Below, piece after piece: positions 34,215 through 40,371 of a stretch of 40,371 bases of DNA (the first letter of the stretch is position 1; each line of letters starts with the position of its first letter). The stretch lies in assembly GCA_003056285.1 (NCBI GenBank), contig NDWU01000015.1, positions 1 to 40,371 of the forward strand, in the 5' to 3' direction. The notes beneath the pieces are model-generated. The model did not search any database and was not told the origin of the DNA. It saw only the letters and a program-made list of their open reading frames with translations. This DNA is from Candidatus Terraquivivens tikiterensis. GTDB lineage: Archaea > Thermoproteota > Nitrososphaeria_A > Caldarchaeales > Wolframiiraptoraceae. Both the position numbers and the translations under genes were made by a program.

Positions 34215-35034
34215 CCCCCTATCGCCTTTTTTGGTAAAGGCCTACGTTGCCATACTTCTCATGGCAGGGATATCCATAAGCGGCTCCGTATCAGTGCTGA
34301 GGGGAATCGCCTACATGCCAGCCGAGGCTGCCCATGCGGCTTTGGGCGGAGCAGCGCTGGGAATCTTGGTCTCTCATGTAACGAACATGACGTTAGACCC
34401 ATACGTAGTAGCGGCAATGTTCGCGAGCGTAACTACGCTTTTTGCGGGGTACGTGGGAAGGAGGGGTGGCCCAGAGGCTATCGCCGCCGCGCTCGCCGGT
34501 GCGCTTACGCTTGGTGTTTCCATCTACGCTTTCGTAAGGTACATCTTGCCCGCAAACCTAAGGGTCGTTCTGGATGGCTACCTTGTTGGCGACATACTAA
34601 TCCTGAAGGACTCGGAGATAGCCATGCTGTCCATCCTGACCATAGCTTACATGATTATTTTTACCCTGTTTTACAACGAGATAGTTTACGTGTGCTTCGA
34701 CCCAGAAGGTGCCGAGGCCATGGGTATGAACGTCTCGCTCTATGATTTTATGATATTTTTCTTGATAGGCTTGGCTGGTAGCGTGGCCACGAAGGCCGTT
34801 GGCAGCCTTCTCGTATATGCCCTCGTGATAGCGCCGGCCATAACGGCAAAGGAGCTCTCAGGAAGCGTCAGGGGAATGCTGGTGCTTACTTCGGCCATCA
34901 CACTCTTAGCAGGCTATGGGGGATTGGCGGTATCCCTCCTGTTCGACATGCCAAGCGGCGGCTCGATAGCGGTAGTCGCCAGCCTGACGTATGTCGGTAC
35001 GATGCTGGGCAAGAGGCTTTTCCAAAAGCGGTGA
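34207..35034 (+). CDS. Metal ABC transporter permease (ZnuB type)
   Basis: 275 aa from ATG 34207, eight bases inside the end of the ATPase gene with GAGAG upstream; the track's GTG at 34189 is less likely. ABC-3 family with about eight membrane helices: AILLMAGISISGSVSVLRGI, YMPAEAAHAALGGAALGILV, and the VCFDPEGAEAMGMNVSLYDF segment that contacts the ATPase. It forms the transmembrane path for Zn2+ or Mn2+. Last gene of the DtxR-regulated operon. Confidence 0.92.
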   Translation: MVDPLSPFLVKAYVAILLMAGISISGSVSVLRGIAYMPAEAAHAALGGAALGILVSHVTNMTLDPYVVAAMFASVTTLFAGYVGRRGGPEAIAAALAGALTLGVSIYAFVRYILPANLRVVLDGYLVGDILILKDSEIAMLSILTIAYMIIFTLFYNEIVYVCFDPEGAEAMGMNVSLYDFMIFFLIGLAGSVATKAVGSLLVYALVIAPAITAKELSGSVRGMLVLTSAITLLAGYGGLAVSLLFDMPSGGSIAVVASLTYVGTMLGKRLFQKR

Positions 35035-35078
35035 AGGTATAATTCAAGGCTTATTATTATGGTTGGGTAAGGGAAGAT

Positions 35079-35172
35079 GGGCCGGTAGCGTAGCGGAAGC
35101 GCGCCCGCCTCGCTCTTAAGGGCAAGGAGGAAACGCGGGAGGTCGCGGGTTCGAGTCCCGCCCGGTCCACCA
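35079..35172 (+). tRNA. tRNA-Ala (CGC) with an intron and encoded CCA
   Basis: Acceptor GGGCCGG/CCGGTCC with G3-U70, A73 and encoded CCA (35170-35172). The anticodon stem CCCGC/GCGGG flanks CTCGC plus 19 extra bases; CCTC pairs with GAGG between three-base bulges GCT and AAA, a bulge-helix-bulge. Cutting at the second/third base of each bulge gives the normal loop CTCGCAC (anticodon CGC) and an intron TCTTAAGGGCAAGGAGGAA. Confidence 0.93.
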
Positions 35173-35240
35173 ATTTTTTGCGGATTGTGTTACCTGGGAA
35201 CCCCACATTCTACGTCTACGCGAGTTTTAGATAATTAGAT

Positions 35241-35270
35241 AAAATTTAAATAGTATACAAATTGTATACC
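35241..35270 (+). promoter_or_regulatory. vapBC promoter and palindromic operator
   Basis: GTATACAA-A-TTGTATAC at 35253-35269 is a perfect inverted repeat with one central base, lying between a TATA element (AAAATTTAAATAG, 35241-35253) and the vapB ATG at 35275. Antitoxins of this class autoregulate by binding such sites; the mRNA is probably leaderless. Confidence 0.75.
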
Positions 35271-35274
35271 CGTC

Positions 35275-35505
35275 ATGAGTGAGGTCTTCTCCATTAGGAT
35301 ATCTAAGGACGTTAAAAAGAAAATGGAGTTACTTAAGGATGTTGTCGATTGGAACGAGGAGGTTAGACGTTTCATCGAGTCGCGGGTTGATGAATTCTAT
35401 AGATCTAGGGTCATAGAGGAGGTGAGGAGCGTCATCATGAAGCTGCCGGAAACGCCTAGGGGGTCTGTTACAAGGTATGTGAGGGAGGATCGTGATAGTT
35501 ATTGA
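35275..35505 (+). CDS. vapB: VapB-type antitoxin
   Basis: 76 aa. The N-terminus (MSEVFSIRISKDVKKKMELL) is a ribbon-helix-helix-like DNA-binding segment, followed by a helix (DWNEEVRRFIESRVDEFYRS) and a toxin-binding tail (VIMKLPETPRGSVTRYVRED). This is the common archaeal VapB layout. It overlaps the vapC start at 35492 by 14 bases. It should bind the palindrome upstream and neutralise the toxin. With vapC disrupted downstream, it may now be an orphan antitoxin. Confidence 0.85.
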   Translation: MSEVFSIRISKDVKKKMELLKDVVDWNEEVRRFIESRVDEFYRSRVIEEVRSVIMKLPETPRGSVTRYVREDRDSY

Positions 35506-35587
35506 TGCTTCGTCCTTAATCAAATATCTACTAAGGGAGGAGGGTTGGCGTCTAGTAGAGGGCAACCTCCTACAAGGAGCTTTAACC

Positions 35588-36766
35588 GTTGTGGGATTCA
35601 TAGACTTTCATCCCTTCCCCTCACCTCTACCGTTAGAGGTTCATGGAGGGCTTTCGGGGGCAACGGCGCTCCCCTCATCCTGAGCATGTTCAAACAGGCA
35701 ATTACATCCCTATCATCCTCATATCCGCATTCGCAACTTACTAGCCTATGCCCATTCGGTGCTAGTTTTCCACCACATACCGGGCATAGGCTCGAAGTAC
35801 CTTTAGGGTTGACGTAAATTACTGGTAATCCGTTTAATCTAGCCTTGTACTCGATGTAGAATTGGAGTTTCCTGAAGTTCCATGAATGTAACCTACGGTT
35901 CAGCCTTCTACCGTAGTCTATTCTTTTCCTTATTCCTTTCAAATCCTCCATAACTACACCCATCTTATGCTCACTGGCGAAACTTACAATCTTTTTCGAT
36001 ATCTTATGGCATTCATCCGCGGCTTTGTGCTTCCTCCTGCCAGAATACTTTTTCAACAACCTCTCTGCCGTCTTAGGCTTAAACTTACTCAGCTTTTGAA
36101 TGCTTCTGATAATGTTAAAGTATGTTGTATGAGTAGTTCTCAAGTTGCTTTCGATTTTTAGAATGTGTGGGTTTGAGCTTACGGCTGTGACATTGGACTC
36201 GTTTACATCTATCGCTATCCAGTCTTTCGGGTTAGTGAGGTCTACATCCTTCTTGAATGGTATGATGATTTTAGCCTCGTTTATTGTTACTTCACCTGTT
36301 TTGAGCTTGCCCTCCCTCCAAGCGTCTATAAACTTCCTCTGGTATTCACCATACTTTAAGTCTATGTAGAGGAATCTTCTAGGCTTAACTGAGATCCTAA
36401 TACTGTCGCCATAGAATTTGTATAGTTGCGGATCCAACTGCATGAAGAGCTTCCTTGCTTCAGGCTTGCCCTCCCTACTTCTCCGCCTATGGTTCTTGAG
36501 CATCGCCAAGGCTATCTTGCACGCTGAGTGGCAGAAATGCGTCGAGTAATCCCAGCGCTTCTTCCACTCCTCGTATACGCCCTTCCTAAGCCTAGCGTAA
36601 GATGTAATCTTCCTCCTATAGGCGTAGTCTATGCAAAAGTTGATCATATCCCTGAAGTCCTCTAAGAGCCTCCTGACCTCGCCGTTGATGCTATAGCTGA
36701 AAGGGACGCCTAAGATCACTTCCACATAAGAGTATACACTAAAACATCGGAAACTGCCGACTTACC
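35588..36766 (-). mobile_element. tnpB-only IS605/IS1341-type element
   Basis: A 1179-bp insertion whose borders come from the exact rejoining of vapC; they are ambiguous by up to three bases (shared ACC). It has no target duplication and no terminal inverted repeats, as expected for the IS200/IS605 superfamily, and contains tnpB but no tnpA, so it would need a transposase from elsewhere. The tnpB stop lies only ~10 bases from its right end, which is where the omega guide RNA would run off into flanking DNA. Confidence 0.85.
35598..36725 (-). CDS. tnpB: TnpB RNA-guided nuclease
   Basis: 375 aa and apparently intact. RuvC motifs: Asp173 in DWIAIDVNESNVTAV, Glu260 in MGVVMEDLKGIRKRID, and Asp338-340 in CGYEDDRDVIACLNML. 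The zinc ribbon is CPVCGGK (314-317) and CECG (331-333), within NPKGTSSLCPVCGGK. The N-terminal half is the REC/wedge region. TnpB cuts DNA next to a short motif using an omega RNA from the element's right end, which favours retention of the element. It is ancestral to Cas12. The gene is antisense to vapC. Confidence 0.93.
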   Translation of the reverse strand: MEVILGVPFSYSINGEVRRLLEDFRDMINFCIDYAYRRKITSYARLRKGVYEEWKKRWDYSTHFCHSACKIALAMLKNHRRRSREGKPEARKLFMQLDPQLYKFYGDSIRISVKPRRFLYIDLKYGEYQRKFIDAWREGKLKTGEVTINEAKIIIPFKKDVDLTNPKDWIAIDVNESNVTAVSSNPHILKIESNLRTTHTTYFNIIRSIQKLSKFKPKTAERLLKKYSGRRKHKAADECHKISKKIVSFASEHKMGVVMEDLKGIRKRIDYGRRLNRRLHSWNFRKLQFYIEYKARLNGLPVIYVNPKGTSSLCPVCGGKLAPNGHRLVSCECGYEDDRDVIACLNMLRMRGAPLPPKALHEPLTVEVRGRDESL

Positions 36767-37224
36767 CTAGATCATGCGAGGAAAGAAGTTTTAAATGCTG
36801 TATGGAAGCATTACCCGATCAGCAAGGCGATCGGCAAGGAGCTGGCTATCGAGCTGCATGAGGCTTTCAAAAAGCTCGTGGACGCTAAAGTACTCATACT
36901 GGAAGATAAGGAAAAGTACGTCGAAAAAGCACTCGAGATATCGCTAACGCATGGCCTGACTTTCTACGATTCTCTATACGTATCTCAAGCGTTGAAATGG
37001 GGAAAACTATTGACGAGTGACAGATTACAAAAACAAGTAGCAGAGAGGATGAATGTAGAAACGATCTTCATAGAATAGAAAGGCTATCTGGGCAATGTGC
37101 GCTTGGATAGAGGAACGATGTTAGCTTAAACAAGCAGTAGGAGCCGCAGGATCCCTCTTACGATATCTACCGGAACAGGAAGTATAATCACGTTAACATG
37201 AGCATCATTTTGGCGGCATGCCTT

Positions 37225-37443
37225 TTATGTTGCACACGGTAAAGAAATTGTAAAAGGGCTATAGTCCAGCTTATCCAAATCCAATCGATACCATGGATTC
37301 GTATCTACCATCGTCAACGATTTGTTACAGCATACCATTAGGGCTTTCTTCAGCGATTCCAGGGCAGTTTGTATGAAGCTTCCAGGCAGACCGTAATATC
37401 CTCTAAGCTCAGGCCGGTCGCGAAGAGAACGATGGCATAGACA
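37225..37443 (-). pseudogene. IS6-like transposase relic
   Basis: Minus-strand pieces resemble archaeal IS6/IS240-type DDE transposases: YAIVLFATGLSLEDITVCLE (the N-terminal GLSL motif), then in another frame SFIQTALESLKKALMVCCNK and MVDTNPWYRLDLDKLDY with a stop at 37227-37225. VDTNPWY is the usual second-Asp motif. The separation is far too short for a whole transposase, so an internal deletion and a frameshift have destroyed it. The rest of 37079-37603 shows nothing else recognisable. Confidence 0.45.
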
Positions 37444-37603
37444 CTATCAAAAGGAGCGGCTATCGAAGCCTGAATAGCTAAGGACGGCGCTCGCTAGATG
37501 ATCGGATACATGCACCGTTGGGGAGGACAAGCGAGGCCAAAGACCCAGCGAGAAAAGCTTGGGTAGAAATTGTGCAAAAGTTTAATTTCAGGTCAAGATA
37601 GGA

Positions 37604-39526
37604 ATGGAAGAGTCCAAAAAGGCTGAAAACAGTGCGGAGCATTTAACGATGCTAGACGAGAAGCGCTACCTGAAGCATCCACTGTTGAAGGAGAAGGCTG
37701 TAGAGGACAGGCTATACCAGAACAGGATTCTGGAAAGGGCTAGGTTCAATAACACGCTCGTCGTTCTGCCCACGGCCCTCGGAAAAACGATCATAGCCCT
37801 GCTGCTGGCCGTTGAGAAAGCAGGAGAGGGCAAAGTGTTCTTTCTCGCGCCCACAAGGCCGCTGATCCAGCAGCACCACCGGACTTTCCTTGAAAAAACC
37901 TTGTTTGGTAAGGACGAGCTTGCCCTCGTTACTGGGCGCTATCCGCCAAACCATAGAGCAGCCCTGTACAGTAAGGCTAGGATCGTTTTTGCAACCCCAC
38001 AGTGTGTTTGGAACGACCTGAGGAGTGGGCTCTTGAGGCTTGACGACGTCTCGCTCATGATCTTCGACGAGGCCCATAGGGCTAGGGGAAACTACGCCTA
38101 CGTGGGCATAGCCTCGCGGTACCTTAGGGAGTGCCGCAAGCCCTTGGTTTTGGGCTTAACTGCCTCGCCCGGCGGGAGCGAGGAAAAAATAGCTGAGGTC
38201 TGCAGAAACCTCGGTATAACGGCCATAGAGCACCGCACGGATAAGGACGATGACGTTAGGCCCTACGTTCAGCCCATAGAGGTTGAGTGGCGAAGGGTAA
38301 AACTTCCTGAACAGTATCTGGCCGTAAGGGAAAGGCTTAGGCAGATGCTCGTCAAGAGGATCAAGGGCTTGCAGGCCCTGGGCGTTTTGACTGACAAGCA
38401 GCCTGCTTCCATAACGCGGCGGGACCTCGTGGAGCTTAACGAGGAGCTTCAGAGGAGGCTCGTGGGCGGCGAGGGCGGGTTCCTATACCAGCTTAAGGTC
38501 GAGGCAACGGCGGCCCTTAGCATAGCCCACATGATAGAGCTAATAGAGTCGCAGGGGCCTGAAACCCTCGAGGCCTTCATAGAGAAAAGCCTAAAGCGCA
38601 TGGCAACGGAGGGGAGCAAGGGCCACAGGTCGATACTGAACGACCCGCTCTTCGCGGAGGCCAGAATGTTGCTTAGAAGCTGCATGGCAGCAGAAAACCC
38701 AAAAGTAAAGGAGCTCTTCAAAGTTTTGGAGGCCCAACTTCAGGCTAAGCCCGACTCGAGGCTTATCGTTTTCACCCAGTACCGCGACACGGTAAACGCC
38801 CTAGTTAAAGCGCTTAGCGGAAACCCTAGGCTTAGGGTTGAGCGCTTCGTCGGCCAAGGGGAGAGGGAGGGCGACCCTGGGATGAGCCAAGAGGAGCAGC
38901 GGATAGTCCTTGAAAAGCTTAGAAGCGGAGAAGTGAACGTGCTGATCGCTACGAGCATAGCCGAGGAAGGCTTAGACATACCAGAGGTCGACCACGTAGT
39001 CTTCTACGAGCCCGTGCCTAGCGAGATACGCTACATACAGCGGAGGGGCAGAACTGGAAGACGCGTAGCCGGAAAGGTAACAATCATAATAGCCGAAGAT
39101 ACCGTGGACGAGGCCTTCTACTGGTCGAGCATATCAAGGGCCAAGAAGATGAGGCAAATAATCAGCCAGCTCGACAGGAAGCTGCCAGAAATGCTGAAGT
39201 CAACTGCCAAGCAGGTCGTGACCCTAATGGACTACCAGCCCCAAACGAAGCAAGCCGGCATGAGCACCCAAACGCTCCAGGCACAAGGGGCCCTGCCAAA
39301 AAAGGAGCTTTGGAAGCCCAAAACGTTACAAACGAAGGGCTTAAGCCAAGCCATAAGATGGCTCATGGAAAACCTTCCGAGCAAAACAATGCAGATAGAA
39401 GAGGTTGTCAGGCGAGCTTACGAGGATGAAGGCCTGGAAAAGACTGTAGTCGAAACTGCCATATGGTGCCTAATACAGCAGGGCCAAATATACCAGCCAG
39501 AGCCGGGAAAAATAAGAAAAGTATAA
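37604..39526 (+). CDS. hef: Hef-type SF2 helicase without the XPF nuclease domain
   Basis: 640 aa. Helicase motifs in order: Q/Ia region LYQNRILERARFNN, motif I LPTALGKTIIALLLA, motif Ia FLAPTRPLIQQHHR, motif II MIFDEAHRARGNYAY, motif III LGLTASPGG, motif IV RLIVFTQYRDTVN, motif V IATSIAEEGLDIPEVDHVVF, motif VI YIQRRGRTGRR. These mark the Hef/FANCM group, which remodels stalled forks and branched DNA. A helical insert lies between the two RecA domains. Instead of the ERCC4 nuclease and HhH, the C-terminal ~60 residues (LSQAIRWLMENLPSKTMQIE to GQIYQPEPGKIRKV) look like a winged helix. It has its own promoter region with an unrelated neighbour upstream. Confidence 0.92.
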   Translation: MEESKKAENSAEHLTMLDEKRYLKHPLLKEKAVEDRLYQNRILERARFNNTLVVLPTALGKTIIALLLAVEKAGEGKVFFLAPTRPLIQQHHRTFLEKTLFGKDELALVTGRYPPNHRAALYSKARIVFATPQCVWNDLRSGLLRLDDVSLMIFDEAHRARGNYAYVGIASRYLRECRKPLVLGLTASPGGSEEKIAEVCRNLGITAIEHRTDKDDDVRPYVQPIEVEWRRVKLPEQYLAVRERLRQMLVKRIKGLQALGVLTDKQPASITRRDLVELNEELQRRLVGGEGGFLYQLKVEATAALSIAHMIELIESQGPETLEAFIEKSLKRMATEGSKGHRSILNDPLFAEARMLLRSCMAAENPKVKELFKVLEAQLQAKPDSRLIVFTQYRDTVNALVKALSGNPRLRVERFVGQGEREGDPGMSQEEQRIVLEKLRSGEVNVLIATSIAEEGLDIPEVDHVVFYEPVPSEIRYIQRRGRTGRRVAGKVTIIIAEDTVDEAFYWSSISRAKKMRQIISQLDRKLPEMLKSTAKQVVTLMDYQPQTKQAGMSTQTLQAQGALPKKELWKPKTLQTKGLSQAIRWLMENLPSKTMQIEEVVRRAYEDEGLEKTVVETAIWCLIQQGQIYQPEPGKIRKV

Positions 39527-39574
39527 GACATAATTATTTGCTCGCTCATTTGGGCTTCTGGAGTTCTAAGAAGC

Positions 39575-39979
39575 ATGAGTTCCCTGAGGCCTGAGGCAGA
39601 GGATTGGTTCTACGAGGCATGCGTTGATCTAGAGGAGGCGAAGGATGCTTTCAGCCGTGGAAGGTATAACTGGGCATGCTTCGCTGCGCAGCAGGCCGCG
39701 GAGAAGGCGCTCAAGACAATGTACCTTGTGGCAAGGAAGAAGCGTTTTCCAAAAACCAACGACCTAGTAGAGCTTTACATGGAGTTGGAGGGAGAGCTTA
39801 CGATAGAAGGCTCTGATAAGATAGGGCTTTTATCATCCTTCTACGAGATGGCCAGGTACCCTAACGCGGGGATGCGTAGGCCATCTAGGTCCATATCCAA
39901 GGAGGTAGCGGAAGAGATGGTTAGGCTCTCTGAAAGCATCGTGAAGAAGGTGGGCGAGAAGGTTGGGCTCCGTTGCTGA
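39575..39979 (+). CDS. HEPN-domain protein
   Basis: 134 aa of helices: RPEAEDWFYEACVDLEEAKD, then the conserved WACFAAQQAAEKALKTMYL core of the HEPN family. In HEPN-MNT modules the RNase motif is R-x4-6-H or RxxxY late in the protein; here FYEMARYPN and RYPNAGMRRPS include an RYPN segment, so RNase activity is possible but not assured. It is followed directly by an overlapping MNT gene, the usual toxin-antitoxin order. It starts at ATG 39575. Confidence 0.85.
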   Translation: MSSLRPEAEDWFYEACVDLEEAKDAFSRGRYNWACFAAQQAAEKALKTMYLVARKKRFPKTNDLVELYMELEGELTIEGSDKIGLLSSFYEMARYPNAGMRRPSRSISKEVAEEMVRLSESIVKKVGEKVGLRC

Positions 39980-40308
39980 CCTGCGGATACCATTGCCGAT
40001 TAAGCAAAAGTTGGAGAAGGCCGTCAAAGCGCTGAGAGACATATGCCCTGACGCCCGAATACTTCTCTTCGGAAGCCTCGCCAAAAGGTGACTGGCTCGA
40101 GGACAGCGACATAGACCTGATAGTCATCTCAGAGTGCTTCAGCAAGATGGAATACGTAACCAGGGTTATGCTACTGAAGTCGAAGTTGTTCGAGATGGGG
40201 CTTTCAAGAGTGCACGTCATACCGCTCACGGTTGAGGAGTTTGAGGTCCAGAAGAGGAGGAGCGTCGTCGTGTCGGATGCTGTTGAGTACGCCGTTGAGA
40301 TCCTTTAG
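39963..40308 (+). pseudogene. MNT nucleotidyltransferase, frameshifted
   Basis: Starting at TTG 39963 inside the end of the HEPN gene, the frame reads LPIKQKLEKAVKALRDICPD, ILLFGSLAK and then stops at a TGA. One base shift at the AAAA run (40083-40086) restores GDWLEDSDIDLIVISECFSK, so that GS...SDIDL forms the nucleotidyltransferase motif, and the frame continues to TAG at 40306-40308 (VSDAVEYAVEIL). The repaired protein would be ~114 aa, typical for MNT antitoxins. The shift may be a true mutation, a sequencing error in a homopolymer, or slippage. Confidence 0.8.
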
Positions 40309-40371
40309 GCATCATGGGATAAAAGTTTGAACGGATTCTCGGTGCCGCCTCCAAAACAGGTAGGCCAGAAA

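Larger units (their letters stand above)
35492..37078 (+). pseudogene. vapC: VapC PIN-domain toxin split by an IS insertion
   Basis: The 5' part (35492-35587) gives MIVIDASSLIKYLLREEGWR and ends GALT. The 3' part (36767-37078) resumes LDHARKEVLNAVWKHYPISK and ends DRLQKQVAERMNVETIFIE. Joined, they form a 135-aa PIN toxin with no lost or gained base at the junction (ACC|CTA). All four PIN acidic positions are present: Asp5, the Glu of KEVLNA, the Asp of TFYDSLYV and the Asp of LLTSDRL. The intervening 1179 bp is a tnpB element on the other strand. The gene is inactive as it stands but intact if the element leaves. Track ORF 36878-37078 is only its tail. Confidence 0.9.

Noticed and set aside
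1-40371. CRISPR arrays, cas genes and rRNA genes
   Set aside because: No regularly spaced repeat series, no Cas protein motifs and no rRNA segments were seen; the only RNA-guided component is TnpB.

Overview
The window is archaeal chromosome, most likely from a thermophile of the TACK/Thermoproteota side (for example Nitrososphaeria, Caldarchaeia or Bathyarchaeia); I cannot place it more exactly. The evidence is an archaeal proteasome beta subunit next to the KH/beta-CASP RNase aCPSF1, an LSm protein next to ribosomal protein L37e, FKBP-type isomerase, archaeal CTP synthase, a Hef-type helicase, TATA-box promoters with many apparently leaderless starts, and tRNA genes with small introns, one at a non-canonical position.

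Layout. 1-6.4 kb is a graveyard of accessory DNA: an IS5-like transposase with one in-frame stop, a truncated TnpB, a ribbon-helix-helix regulator, a free-standing LAGLIDADG endonuclease between tRNA 3'-end-like fragments, several decayed ORFs and a thoroughly broken class II fructose-bisphosphate aldolase. 6.5-9.5 kb carries a two-gene GH130 operon (one single-domain and one double-domain protein) for mannoside or related oligosaccharide breakdown. 9.5-12.3 kb is mostly gene-poor, with a decayed ORF, a winged-helix protein and a small Zn-ribbon gene surrounded by four copies of an asymmetric 20-bp motif that could be operators or origin-recognition boxes.

12.3-18.3 kb is core housekeeping: two small membrane proteins, an EamA exporter, tRNA-Leu, FKBP, proteasome beta, aCPSF1, LSm, L37e and an intron-containing tRNA-Ala. 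18.5-29.7 kb is a peptide/amino-acid use region: Asp/Glu-type racemase, a complete dipeptide/oligopeptide ABC operon on the minus strand, divergent from two M29-family metallo-aminopeptidase paralogues, a stand-alone RAM (Lrp ligand-sensing) protein and an APC permease with a C-terminal cytosolic domain. Peptides would be imported by the ABC system, cleaved by the M29 enzymes and the amino acids racemised or exchanged.

30.1-35.2 kb has tRNA-Asn (intron, encoded CCA), CTP synthase, and a DtxR-regulated metal ABC operon (regulator, binding protein, ATPase, permease overlapping end to end) with a perfect palindrome at its promoter, followed by a second intron-containing tRNA-Ala. 35.2-37.1 kb is a vapBC toxin-antitoxin locus whose toxin gene is split by a tnpB-only IS605-type element; the two toxin halves rejoin exactly in frame. 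The window ends with an IS6-like transposase relic, a Hef helicase whose C-terminus looks like a winged helix instead of the XPF nuclease, and a HEPN-MNT pair in which the MNT gene is frameshifted.
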